From: Shewanella sp. HN-41
GTDB taxonomy: Bacteria > Pseudomonadota > Gammaproteobacteria > Enterobacterales > Shewanellaceae
DNA length: 64,000 nt
Reading direction: 5' to 3'
Assembly: GCF_000217915.1 (NCBI RefSeq)
Contig: NZ_AFOZ01000028.1
Span: 1 to 64,000, forward strand
In this document: positions 29,171-37,912 of the stretch, one piece after another
Layout of the letters: every line of letters starts with the position of its first letter
Position numbering within the stretch: the stretch's first letter is position 1
Position numbers and translations under genes: made by a program
The notes under the pieces: model-generated
The model's input: the letters and a program-made list of their open reading frames with translations, nothing else
Database searches by the model: none
What the model was told of the DNA's origin: nothing

Positions 29171-30892
29171 TTAGAGCTTACAACCTTCAACACTAGAAGA
29201 GTTTTCATAAACTATATCACCGACTGGGTTATAATCTGCCGCAACAATCGCTTGCTTCTCTTTCAAGAAAGAATACAACAAGTCAGCGTCCACATAACCC
29301 GTTTGGATTGGGCTTGTCAGTTTTGGATAACCATCACCGCCCGCAGCATTGAAGCTAGGTACAGTGAATTTGTAGTTTCCTGCTGGGCTAAAATCTTGGC
29401 CATTGATCTCACTGATATTGGCTGTCTTGGCCACACAGTCGATGGTCATTTTCACCCCAGTGATTTGTGCATAACCGCCAGAACCAATTTGGATACTGCC
29501 CACAGCCCCTAAGTATGCCGCCACTTCAGTACCGGTCATTTCGTTCAGGGTGACCATATTACCAAATGGTTGTACCGTTAAAACGTCACGGTAAGTAATG
29601 TTGCCTGGCTGAATCGATGCACGCACACCGCCAGAGTTCATCACCCCAAAATCGGCGAACACTTTGCCGCTTTGCGCCATGGCTAACATACGGCCTAAGT
29701 TGGTTTGCTTATTACGCACATTGGCACGCTCGCCATCGAGCAATGCATCTGTGGTAGCGATCACTTCGTCTAACTTAGCTTGGCCTTTCTCTTGATAGTA
29801 AGACAGTAATTCTTTTAACTCAGCATCCGGCTCAATCTTAGCACCCGCTAAATCAGCCGTTTTCTTACCAGCCTCATCGAGTTTACGCATGTTAACAGGC
29901 ACAAGCTTATAGCTGGCTAAATGGAGTTCACCATTGAAGTATTCAAAATCCGCACGCCCCACATATTTGCCCCATTCATGGGCCTGCATAATCCACGTAC
30001 CATTTTGCTGATCCGGTGCACAATCATCGCCAGGTTTGAACGTGGCATAGGCTTTGTTATCAGTACCGGGTTCCATACACACAGGGTTTTGTGAGTGACC
30101 ACCAATCACAACCTGCAAATCACCTTTGTTTAAAGCACGAGCCATAGCAACATCGCCTGGGGCGTTGCTACCGTTCTGAGCATCGGCGTAGTGACCCATG
30201 TGAGTCGTTGCGAAAATAATATCGGCAGATTTTGCGTCTTTAATTTCTTTGATGACTTTAGCCACTTCAGTCTTTGGATCGGTGAAGAGCAAATCGCTAA
30301 TAAATTCTGGGTTACCAATCTTAGCGGTATCTTCCGTCGTTAAACCAATAACAGCCACTTTTAGACCGTTAATATCAAAAATCTTATAGGCTTCAAAATA
30401 ACGCTCGCCTTGAGTACCATCAGTATTTTTACGATAAATGTTTGCAGCCAGCATAGGGAATTCAGCAAGACGGCGCTGCATATCTACAACAGATAATGGG
30501 TTATCAAACTCATGGTTACCAACCGCCATAGCGTCATAACCAATTTTATTCATCCCTGTAAAATCAGGAATGGCGTCCTGTAAATCCGATTCTGGTACAC
30601 CGGTATTAATATCACCGCCAGATAACAATAAAGTTTGACCGCCATTCTTACTCACTTCGGCACGAATTTGGTCAATTAACGTTTTACGAGCAGCCATACC
30701 ATATTCGCCATCACTGTTTTCCCAGAAACGGCCATGGTTATCATTAGTGTGTAATACGGTAAAAGTTTTACAAGCACTGCCCGCTTCGGCACAACTTGTT
30801 GGCACTTTAGTGTTGTCATCATCACTATTACAACCTGCGAGAGCTGCGAGAACAGCAGTGGCAACTAATCCTTTAATAAGCTTATTTCTCAT
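29171..30892 (-). CDS. ushA: 5'-nucleotidase/UDP-sugar hydrolase family lipoprotein
   Basis: A 573-residue exported metallophosphoesterase that releases phosphate from extracellular nucleotides. A lipobox LAALAGC puts the lipidated Cys at 21. The metal-binding motifs of the UshA family are all present: LHTNDNHGRF, LLLSGGDINTG, AVGNHEFDN, THMGHY and VIGGHSQNP; the C-terminal 5'-nucleotidase domain (about 360-560) has MNSGGVRA and the substrate-stacking region. AAGGGG lies 8 nt before the ATG. Membrane anchoring differs from the soluble E. coli enzyme. Confidence 0.9.
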   Translation of the reverse strand: MRNKLIKGLVATAVLAALAGCNSDDDNTKVPTSCAEAGSACKTFTVLHTNDNHGRFWENSDGEYGMAARKTLIDQIRAEVSKNGGQTLLLSGGDINTGVPESDLQDAIPDFTGMNKIGYDAMAVGNHEFDNPLSVVDMQRRLAEFPMLAANIYRKNTDGTQGERYFEAYKIFDINGLKVAVIGLTTEDTAKIGNPEFISDLLFTDPKTEVAKVIKEIKDAKSADIIFATTHMGHYADAQNGSNAPGDVAMARALNKGDLQVVIGGHSQNPVCMEPGTDNKAYATFKPGDDCAPDQQNGTWIMQAHEWGKYVGRADFEYFNGELHLASYKLVPVNMRKLDEAGKKTADLAGAKIEPDAELKELLSYYQEKGQAKLDEVIATTDALLDGERANVRNKQTNLGRMLAMAQSGKVFADFGVMNSGGVRASIQPGNITYRDVLTVQPFGNMVTLNEMTGTEVAAYLGAVGSIQIGSGGYAQITGVKMTIDCVAKTANISEINGQDFSPAGNYKFTVPSFNAAGGDGYPKLTSPIQTGYVDADLLYSFLKEKQAIVAADYNPVGDIVYENSSSVEGCKL

Positions 30893-31190
30893 TACATCAA
30901 CCCCTTGATTTTAATTATTTTATCATAGATAAATTGGCGCGAACTCCATCAAGTTCACGCCATGCATAATATCAAAGAATAAAGACGAATTGTGTCATTT
31001 TTATTAATAAACGTGACTTTAATGTGGGATTTTGGAATTATTTAAGACACTTTTGTTTCAAATAAAAAATAAGCTAATAGACCTAATTTTAAATATTGAA
31101 ATATAGGTAACTACCGATAAAAAAAAGCTGGCTAAATCATTCAATATAAACAACTTAGATTTAGCAGAGAGAAAATATGATTGTTCACAA
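30893..31190. other. Upstream region of ushA with a leader hairpin
   Basis: AT-rich, no gene. An inverted repeat at 30936-30961 (10-bp stem in the minus-strand RNA with one G-U pair and a 6-base loop) lies about 45 bp before the ushA start and could be an operator or leader structure. Nothing else is evident. Confidence 0.5.
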
Positions 31191-31191
31191 T

Positions 31192-31236
31192 AAAAAACAG
31201 GCATGGGTGACATTTTGCTTACCGCATGCCGTTTTT
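31192..31236 (-). terminator. Terminator downstream of the carboxylesterase gene
   Basis: GGCATG and CATGCC with an inner GGT/ACC pairing enclose a loop of about 12 bases; on the minus strand the hairpin is followed by TGTTTTTTATTG. Confidence 0.8.
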
Positions 31237-31254
31237 ATCTGCAATTAGACTTAC

Positions 31255-31926
31255 CTACATTTCAAAACACTGTAATAACCACTGACTAATGTCTTTTAGC
31301 TGTGCAGGGATGACGGAATGCGGCATTGGGTAAGTTTGCCATTGCACTTTATATCCTCCCGCCATTAACGCTTCTTTCGCTAATATGCCCGCAGATAATG
31401 GCACTACATCATCTTGTATACCGTGTTGTTGTAATATTGGGGTTTGTGCATTCTCAGGGCTTAATTGAGCAGGTAGTACATCACCCGTAGGTAAATAACA
31501 GGATAGCGCCATAATACCCGCTAATTTTTGCTCAAAACGTAGACCCGAGAAAAGGCTCATCACCCCACCTTGGCTAAATCCCGCTAATACAATACGCTCA
31601 CTTGGAATACCAGCGGCGATTTGTGCATTGATAAGCGCCTTAACACTGGCTTCCGATGCGATAACGCCCTGCATATCTGCCCTGTCGTGAAGATCCATGC
31701 TTTTAATGTCATACCAGGCCCGCATCACATAGCCAGCATTGATCGTTACCGCCTGCTCTGGAGCATGGGGGAAAATAAATCGAATACTGTGATCACTCGG
31801 TAAACCTAACGCAGGCACCACAGGTGCGAATCCGGCGCCTGAATCCCCTAGACCATGTAACCAGATCACTGCGGCCGTTGCAGGCGTTCGAGGTTCAACG
31901 ACAATACATTCAAGAGTGTTAGACAT
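31255..31926 (-). CDS. Carboxylesterase/acyl-protein thioesterase family hydrolase
   Basis: A 223-residue cytoplasmic serine hydrolase of the carboxylesterase/APT family. It has the oxyanion motif VIWLHGLGDSGAGF, the nucleophile elbow LAGFSQGGVMS, the Asp in GIQDDVVP and the His in PMPHSV, a complete catalytic triad. Natural substrates are acyl esters or thioesters and are not specified by the sequence. It is a single-gene unit with its own terminator. Confidence 0.9.
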   Translation of the reverse strand: MSNTLECIVVEPRTPATAAVIWLHGLGDSGAGFAPVVPALGLPSDHSIRFIFPHAPEQAVTINAGYVMRAWYDIKSMDLHDRADMQGVIASEASVKALINAQIAAGIPSERIVLAGFSQGGVMSLFSGLRFEQKLAGIMALSCYLPTGDVLPAQLSPENAQTPILQQHGIQDDVVPLSAGILAKEALMAGGYKVQWQTYPMPHSVIPAQLKDISQWLLQCFEM

Positions 31927-32048
31927 GCTTAACTATTCCTAATCTAATCCAATAAAAAATCCACCGTAGCGCCCCAAAGCACATGTGATTGTCTTAGCTT
32001 AATGGCTGTTCATTAAACCAATACGGGGCTAAAAAAGGCCGACGAACG

Positions 32049-32339
32049 CTACTCGCAATCTATCCCTAAAATCTCTTGTACTGATTGGAGCTGCGTTTCG
32101 TTATCCAATTTTACACTCCAGCGCACGGCGCCACCGTTGGCGATCAACATGGGCGGTTCCCGTCTTAAAGCGATATCTTCCGCCCCAGCCAGCAGCACAA
32201 TGCTGGCGGCGTTGAGCCTTACCTGCACTTCGAACTCAGTGACAATTAACTTACCCTGTGAGAAATCTATGACCATGTTGGACACCGTTTGTGAAAAACG
32301 CGCCATGATAACAAACTTGTTGTATTTAACCGATGGCAA
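32049..32339 (-). CDS. Small conserved protein of unknown function
   Basis: A 96-residue soluble protein. It has predicted beta-rich content (MVIDFSQGKLIVTEFEVQVRLNAASIVLLAGAED) and ends EILGIDCE. I do not recognise the family. The TTG at 32339 has AAGG 4-5 nt upstream and is my choice; an ATG at 32306 lacks a ribosome-binding site and would give 85 residues. It is divergent from the M1 peptidase gene. Confidence 0.6.
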   Translation of the reverse strand: MPSVKYNKFVIMARFSQTVSNMVIDFSQGKLIVTEFEVQVRLNAASIVLLAGAEDIALRREPPMLIANGGAVRWSVKLDNETQLQSVQEILGIDCE

Positions 32340-32582
32340 TTTGCCTTATCTCACTTAGCGATCGATGTGAGCATTGCCACCCACCATTCCGCCACAGGTC
32401 ATTACTCCCCCACGATTAAAGTTTGATTACATTTCTATTGAACCCAACTTAACAAGGATTGCAAAACTTCAGGTACACTCTCGTCCTTAGCCTGCGAAAG
32501 GATGAATACAGTTTCAGCCCAAGCATGGGCATATAATTTCCCCTAACCCAAATAAAAATAATCACTTAATTAGGTTTTTCAT

Positions 32583-34544
32583 ATGTATCCCCGTTATCGT
32601 TCCACCCTAAGTTGTGTATTACTACTGACACTACTCTGTTCTTCTTATACCTCTGCAGCGCCGCATGTAGACACTACAAATACTCACACAGCAAGTACTG
32701 ACAGCTTAGCGCCAACGTCCAATCCAGCCGATAGGCAACAAAATAGGGATACACTGACCTATGCCAATTATGATGAAGTGAGTGTCAACCATGTGGATCT
32801 CGCCCTGCGCCTCGATTTTGAAACTAATAGACTGTCCGGGGATGTGACCCTCAGCTTAGATTGGCATAGGCCGAGTCAGACGTTGAAGTTAGACACGCGA
32901 GATCTCACCATTAACCATGTCAGTGCATTAAATGCCAAGGGGCAATGGCAAAAGGTGCCCTTCAGTCTGGCTGAAACGGATGCGGTAAAAGGCGCGGCGC
33001 TGACCATCGAGCTTGCCGATGAAAAGACCCAAAAGGTTAAAATTAATTACCATACATCCGAGAATCCTTCTGGCATTCAATGGCTAACACCTGCCCAAAC
33101 CCAAGGCAAACAGTTGCCATTTATGTTCAGTCAGAGTCAGGCTATCCATGCCCGCAGCTGGATCCCATTGCAAGATACGCCAGCGGTGCGCCAAACCTAT
33201 AGCGCGACGATCACCGCCGACAAGGCCATTACCGTCGTGATGAGTGCCGATCGCAAGTCACTTTCAACCACTCAGACCCAGTTCACTATGCCGCAGGCCA
33301 TTCCTGCGTATTTGATCGCCATTGCGGCCGGACATTTACAGTTTGCTCCCCTAGACAAGATCTCTGGGATTTGGGCAGAACCTGAAATGCTAGACAATGC
33401 GAGCAAAGAATTTATCGATACCCCTGAAATGATCAGCATCACGGCGAAACGTTACGGTGATTATCGCTGGGGACGTTATGATTTGCTGATCTTGCCGCCA
33501 AGTTTTCCCTACGGTGGCATGGAAAACCCACGGCTCTCGTTTATTACTCCGACCGTTATCGCCGGTGATAAAAGTCTAGTGAGTCTTATCGCCCACGAAC
33601 TTGCCCACTCTTGGTCCGGCAATTTAGTGACTAACGCGACTTGGCGCGATCTGTGGCTCAATGAAGGTTTTACGACCTATGTCGAAAACCGCATCATGGA
33701 AGATCTCTACGGCCAAGACCGTGCACTGATGGAGCAAACCATTGGTTACTCAGAATTACTTGCCGAACTTGAGGAACTTCCCCTCGAGGATTCGGTGCTG
33801 CATATTACACTTGGCGAGCGGGATCCAGACGATGCCTTTAGCGGTGTGCCCTATGTGAAAGGGCAACTATTTTTACGCTTCCTCGAGCACAAATTTGGCC
33901 GTGAGCGTTTCGATACCTTCGTCAAAAACTACTTTAATCATTTTGCCTTTCAAAGTATTACCACGGCACAGTTCCGTCAGTACCTAACGCTAAATTTGCT
34001 CCAGAAGTACCCGAATATGGTCAGCGAAGCAGAAGTCGATACATGGATTGAAGGCCAGGGCTTACCCTCATTCTTAGTGCCCCCTAATTCCCACGCCTTT
34101 GATGATATCGATAACCAGAGACAAGCTTGGTTGGAAGGGAAAGTGGCGGCAGCAGCCTTAAGCACTCACACTTGGACTGTGCATCAATGGCTGCGCTTTA
34201 TTAATGAAATGCCTAGGCTCAATTTAAGCCAGGCCCAACTGGCGGAGTTGGATAGCGCATTCCATTTTACCGGGACGAATAACAACGAGATCGCCTTTGC
34301 TTGGTATTCACTTGCTTTAGATAGTGGCTATTATCATGTACTCCCCGATTTAAAACAGCATCTTACTGAGATTGGCCGCCGCCGACTGATTGTGCCCTTA
34401 TACCAAAAACTCGCCAGCACAGAGCATTACAACTGGGCCAAGGGCGTGTATCTCAGTGCCCGTTCTGGCTATCACCCACAAACCCAAGCCAGCCTTGATA
34501 TGATGTTTGCCGATAAACCTATGGCACATTCTTCTAGCCATTAG
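32583..34544 (+). CDS. Secreted M1 family zinc aminopeptidase
   Basis: A 653-residue periplasmic or secreted aminopeptidase related to leukotriene A4 hydrolase and ColAP. A signal peptide (about residues 1-25) is followed by the beta-saddle domain, the GGMENPRL exopeptidase motif, the zinc site HELAHSWSGN with the distal Glu in LWLNEGFTTYVE, and a helical C-terminal domain (about 460-640). It is a single-gene unit ending at a strong bidirectional terminator. Confidence 0.93.
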   Translation: MYPRYRSTLSCVLLLTLLCSSYTSAAPHVDTTNTHTASTDSLAPTSNPADRQQNRDTLTYANYDEVSVNHVDLALRLDFETNRLSGDVTLSLDWHRPSQTLKLDTRDLTINHVSALNAKGQWQKVPFSLAETDAVKGAALTIELADEKTQKVKINYHTSENPSGIQWLTPAQTQGKQLPFMFSQSQAIHARSWIPLQDTPAVRQTYSATITADKAITVVMSADRKSLSTTQTQFTMPQAIPAYLIAIAAGHLQFAPLDKISGIWAEPEMLDNASKEFIDTPEMISITAKRYGDYRWGRYDLLILPPSFPYGGMENPRLSFITPTVIAGDKSLVSLIAHELAHSWSGNLVTNATWRDLWLNEGFTTYVENRIMEDLYGQDRALMEQTIGYSELLAELEELPLEDSVLHITLGERDPDDAFSGVPYVKGQLFLRFLEHKFGRERFDTFVKNYFNHFAFQSITTAQFRQYLTLNLLQKYPNMVSEAEVDTWIEGQGLPSFLVPPNSHAFDDIDNQRQAWLEGKVAAAALSTHTWTVHQWLRFINEMPRLNLSQAQLAELDSAFHFTGTNNNEIAFAWYSLALDSGYYHVLPDLKQHLTEIGRRRLIVPLYQKLASTEHYNWAKGVYLSARSGYHPQTQASLDMMFADKPMAHSSSH

Positions 34545-34586
34545 TACACAAAATAGCGGCTGATATCATCAAAACAGCAGATAAAA

Positions 34587-34620
34587 AATAAGCCCAAACC
34601 TAGGTTTGGGCTTATTTTTT
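34587..34620 (+). terminator. Bidirectional terminator between the M1 peptidase gene and slyD
   Basis: A perfect 14-bp stem (AATAAGCCCAAACC with GGTTTGGGCTTATT) and TA loop is followed by a T run on the plus strand and a shorter one on the minus strand, between convergent genes. Confidence 0.93.
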
Positions 34621-34698
34621 GCGTCTTCACACGCGATACATTCAACTTATATTGAACTCATATTGAGTCAAACAAGAGCCGAGTTCGCGGCTTCAAAA

Positions 34699-35187
34699 TT
34701 AGTGGTGGTGTCCACCAGCACCATGGGCGTGACCATGGGCAATTTCTTCCGCGGATGCCTCGCGGGCACCGACAACTTCGATATCGAAGGTCAATTCACG
34801 GCCAGCCAGAGGATGGTTAACATCCACAGTCGCCATAAATTTACCCACTTTAACGATAGTCACTTGGCGTTGGCCATGGTCGGTATTCACCACGGCAGTC
34901 ATGCCCGGCTTCCATACGCTCGCCCCTAATAAATGCTTTACCGACACCCGTTGATGCGCATCGGCATCGGCTACACGCTCACCATAGGTTTCGGCCGCGG
35001 GTAAAGTCACAGTGAATTTTTCACCAATCGCTTTACCATCAATGGCATTTTCAACACCAGGCATCATGTTGTCATGGCCATGTAAATAAGCGATAGGCTC
35101 ACGGCCTTCATTGGTTTCAATCACTTCGCCTTTTTCGTCGCGCAGAGTGTAATTAAACTGCACCACCATATCGTCTTTAATGCTCAT
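34699..35187 (-). CDS. slyD: SlyD-type FKBP peptidyl-prolyl isomerase
   Basis: A 162-residue FKBP with an inserted-in-flap chaperone domain. The motifs YLHGHDNMMPGVENAIDG and NHPLAGRELTFDIEVV belong to the SlyD/FKBP-type slow-rotamase group. The C-terminus HGHAHGAGGHHH is a short histidine-rich tail that could bind nickel, as in SlyD for hydrogenase maturation. It is shorter in that tail than E. coli SlyD. Confidence 0.9.
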   Translation of the reverse strand: MSIKDDMVVQFNYTLRDEKGEVIETNEGREPIAYLHGHDNMMPGVENAIDGKAIGEKFTVTLPAAETYGERVADADAHQRVSVKHLLGASVWKPGMTAVVNTDHGQRQVTIVKVGKFMATVDVNHPLAGRELTFDIEVVGAREASAEEIAHGHAHGAGGHHH

Positions 35188-35289
35188 CGAATATCCTTTG
35201 ATTTACTTCGATTTCAAATGTCGGCCGAGCTTAACAAAACTGGCCTATTCACTCCACTTTTTTATCCCACAAGCAGTTCGGTACCGAGC

Positions 35290-36582
35290 TTAAAGCGTGA
35301 TACCGAGGGCGATAAAGACCTCAGGACTTGGAAAACCATCGGCAACCATTTTTTGGCTACGCTGGAAGGCTTGGATCCCCGCGATAGAATTGCGTCCTAA
35401 AACACCGTCTGGCTTGCCCACATCAAAACCCGCCTCGTTCAGTTTCGCTTGTAATTGCTTAACTTGTTCACGACTTAAACGCGGCTGCTCCGGTGGGCTC
35501 ACCTTCAGGGGCAGCCCACCATTAATGCGGTCGGCTAAATGACCCACGGTAATCGCATAGAATTCAGAGCGATTCCAACGCATTATCACATTAAAGTTTT
35601 CATAACCTAGAAACGCAGGTCCTGTATGACCTGCGGGCAAATACAACGCGGCATTAATATCCACCGCAGGTAATGGCCGGCCATTACTTTGGACAACCGC
35701 CTGCGTCGCCCACGTTGAGAGTGGTAATGCCTGCTTAGCCCCTAAATGATCGTAACTAAAATGCGCTGGTAGCAACACTTCACGCCCCCAACGCTGATTG
35801 CGTTGCCAACCTAAGTGCTGTAAAAAATTCGCCGCCGACGTTAAGGCATCTGCAGTGCTATTCCAGAGATCGGCCTTACCATCGCCATCGCCATCAACGG
35901 CGTACTTGGCATAGGCCGATGGCATAAATTGCGTATGTCCCATCGCCCCCGCCCAAGATCCGACCATGGTCTCTTTATCAAAATTATATTTTTCTTTTAA
36001 TCTAAGTGCTTGCATCAACTCTGTGGTGAAATAACCGCTACGACGCGGCTCACAAGCCAAGGTTGCAAGGGAGTCGAGTACCGACATCTTCCCCTTATAA
36101 GAACCATAGTTTGTTTCTAATCCCCAAAACGACAACACATACTGCGGCGGTACACCGTATTCCTTGGCGAGTTTATCCAGTAATACTCGATGTTTTTGCA
36201 GTAAACGCCGGCCTTCATTAACCCGCCAATCGGTGGCGCGTTTGTTAAAGTAATTGGCAAAGGTTTGGCTAAATTCTGGCTGCTGCTGATCAAGCTCAAT
36301 CACCTTGGGCACAAATTGCAAATTGGCGACGGTGGAATGAATGGTATCGTCCGACAGGCCTTCACTGCGTGCCCTTGCCTGTAAAGTGATGATGCAACCC
36401 GCAAAGGCATCGGCATTAGCCTGGATAGTGGCATTTATATCCACCTCACGGCTCAGGGACCTCACATCGGCTACGGCGGTATTGCTGCTTGGGCTCGATG
36501 TTGGAGCACTCGAACAAGCACTTAAACTCACACCGGCGGCAAGGCTAGCGACAAGGTAGGTAATTCCTTTGATTCTAATCAA
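35290..36582 (-). CDS. Membrane-bound lytic murein transglycosylase, MltB family with peptidoglycan-binding domain
   Basis: It cleaves the glycan strand of peptidoglycan to anhydromuropeptides in the periplasm. From the TTG at 36582 (GGAG 8 nt upstream) a lipoprotein signal leads to SLSAC, followed by an SLT_2 catalytic domain with Glu in FWGLETNYGSYKG and the GAMGHTQFMPSAY motif, and a C-terminal PG_binding_1 domain (QLQAKLNEAGFDVGKPDGVLG). A longer frame to 36660 lacks a ribosome-binding site and would bury the signal peptide. Confidence 0.9.
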   Translation of the reverse strand: MIRIKGITYLVASLAAGVSLSACSSAPTSSPSSNTAVADVRSLSREVDINATIQANADAFAGCIITLQARARSEGLSDDTIHSTVANLQFVPKVIELDQQQPEFSQTFANYFNKRATDWRVNEGRRLLQKHRVLLDKLAKEYGVPPQYVLSFWGLETNYGSYKGKMSVLDSLATLACEPRRSGYFTTELMQALRLKEKYNFDKETMVGSWAGAMGHTQFMPSAYAKYAVDGDGDGKADLWNSTADALTSAANFLQHLGWQRNQRWGREVLLPAHFSYDHLGAKQALPLSTWATQAVVQSNGRPLPAVDINAALYLPAGHTGPAFLGYENFNVIMRWNRSEFYAITVGHLADRINGGLPLKVSPPEQPRLSREQVKQLQAKLNEAGFDVGKPDGVLGRNSIAGIQAFQRSQKMVADGFPSPEVFIALGITL

Positions 36583-36619
36583 ACCTATAACTCCAATATT
36601 TGATCCTAGGGTAGCAACG

Positions 36620-36661
36620 CGCGTTAAAAACGATAGCAATACGCGTTGAAACGATAGCAAT
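36620..36661. repeat. Two tandem imperfect 21-bp repeats
   Basis: CGCGTT-A5-CGATAGCAAT is followed immediately by ACGCGTT-GAAA-CGATAGCAAT. The pair lies just upstream of the mltB-family gene. Function unknown; it could be a regulator-binding tandem or a replication slip. Confidence 0.7.
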
Positions 36662-36768
36662 CCTGACCCATAGCGCCTGCTAACACAATCCTTATGACGA
36701 CAAATACTGGGATAAACTGACTTATTGCTCAGTTAACCAACACAAGAAAAATCTTAACAAAGAATCCC

Positions 36769-36796
36769 TTGGCCTATGTCGATGTTACCGTATAAT
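36769..36796 (+). promoter_or_regulatory. Sigma-70 promoter of the DUF2750 gene
   Basis: A perfect TATAAT (36791-36796) lies 16 bp after TTGGCC (36769-36774). It faces the DUF2750 start codon 36 bp downstream. Confidence 0.7.
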
Positions 36797-36831
36797 GGGT
36801 AAGTTAACAGCACACTTCAAAGAGACCTATC

Positions 36832-37191
36832 ATGACTGAAATCAATGCGGCTTTGGCTGGCTTTATCGAAAATGTAAAACAACATCAGACGCTTTGGGGT
36901 CTAATGGATGAAACTGGCGAAGGCTGGGTCGTTTGTGACTCCAGTGAGTTTGAAGACACAGATGTGATGCCATTATGGTCAAGTGAAGCTGCAGCAAAAT
37001 CCCACTGCAGTGAGGAATGGCATGATTACCAAGCCGTCTCCATTTCACTCGAAGAGTTCTTAGAGTATTGGGTTTCTGATCTGAATGATGACGGTGTATT
37101 AATCGGTGTAGATTGGCAAACCGATGAAGAATGTTTAGAGCTGGATCCTATCGTTTTAGCCAAAGATTTAGTTGATGTTGAAGAGGTTTAA
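36832..37191 (+). CDS. DUF2750 domain-containing protein
   Basis: A 119-residue acidic cytoplasmic protein. The pattern LWGLMDETGEGWVVCDSSEFEDTD, then LWSSEAAAKSHC and ISLEEFLEYWVSDL fits DUF2750, whose function is not known. It has its own promoter and is followed after 50 bp by another unknown gene on the same strand. Confidence 0.82.
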   Translation: MTEINAALAGFIENVKQHQTLWGLMDETGEGWVVCDSSEFEDTDVMPLWSSEAAAKSHCSEEWHDYQAVSISLEEFLEYWVSDLNDDGVLIGVDWQTDEECLELDPIVLAKDLVDVEEV

Positions 37192-37210
37192 GCACTTCAG
37201 CTTAGGTGAG

Positions 37211-37249
37211 TTGACATCAAGGTCTGGGGCGCTCAAACCTTGATGTCAA
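37211..37249 (+). repeat. Perfect 13-bp inverted repeat spanning a start codon
   Basis: TTGACATCAAGGT (37211-37223) and its exact complement (37237-37249) flank a 13-base loop. The ATG of the next gene (37243) lies inside the right arm, so the RNA stem would hide the translation start. An operator for a dimeric regulator is the alternative. Confidence 0.85.
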
Positions 37250-37884
37250 CTGTCACGCCCATTGATACTCCCTTCGATAAACGACATTCCTGTTGGTTCT
37301 GTGGTGAACCCTGTGATCGGCATTTTGAATATCACAGTGAAGTTCATACCCCCCATCCTTCCTTAGCTGTGCCCGCCTGTGGCGAATGTTTAGCACTGGC
37401 TAAGCAACATAAGCTCACATCAATTTGGGATTGCCGTGTGGCGGTAAAGGATGCCTTGATGCGCATTTATGCCAAACACCTTGCCATAGGGATCAACTGG
37501 ACCGAAGAAGAACTGGCCGAGTCGGAGTTCTCCTGTAACGTCTTTGGAGGATTTAAGAAAAGTGCTTGGATGATGTATCAAATCGCCCGTGACAGGATAA
37601 ATGCTCCCGGTTGGCCAATTGTGCTCGAGGGCATCACTATTGATGATCAAGGGTATAGTGCAGGCTTTGAATTTGATGGGGTAATTTATACTTCGCTACA
37701 CGCAGCCATTCACTATTACAGTAGCCAATTTTGCCTAGACCCTCGTTTTTTTGCCGAACTGGTTCGACTCCTTGGTCGGGGGCGATTTAACTATGCCCTC
37801 AAACTTGCTCGCATCCATATTGCTGCCGCCAAGGAGATGAAGCAGCAAGTGTTAGCCGATATCAAAGCCGAATTAGCAAGCTGA
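37243..37884 (+). CDS. Conserved protein with N-terminal zinc-finger-like cysteines, unknown function
   Basis: A 213-residue soluble protein. The N-terminus has a putative zinc knuckle: CWFCGEPC, a spaced H/H pair, and CGEC about 30 residues later. The rest is mixed alpha/beta with no family I recognise. The ATG at 37243 follows a TTG codon and has no convincing ribosome-binding site; it lies in a perfect inverted repeat. Translation may be coupled to the DUF2750 gene 50 bp upstream. It converges on cheV. Confidence 0.7.
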   Translation: MSTVTPIDTPFDKRHSCWFCGEPCDRHFEYHSEVHTPHPSLAVPACGECLALAKQHKLTSIWDCRVAVKDALMRIYAKHLAIGINWTEEELAESEFSCNVFGGFKKSAWMMYQIARDRINAPGWPIVLEGITIDDQGYSAGFEFDGVIYTSLHAAIHYYSSQFCLDPRFFAELVRLLGRGRFNYALKLARIHIAAAKEMKQQVLADIKAELAS

Positions 37885-37912
37885 ATTTCCCATTAACACC
37901 TGAACCTCGTCA

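Noticed and set aside
29099..29512. Plus-strand 137-codon frame over the ushA 3' end
   Set aside because: It is antisense to a clear coding sequence and crosses its terminator.
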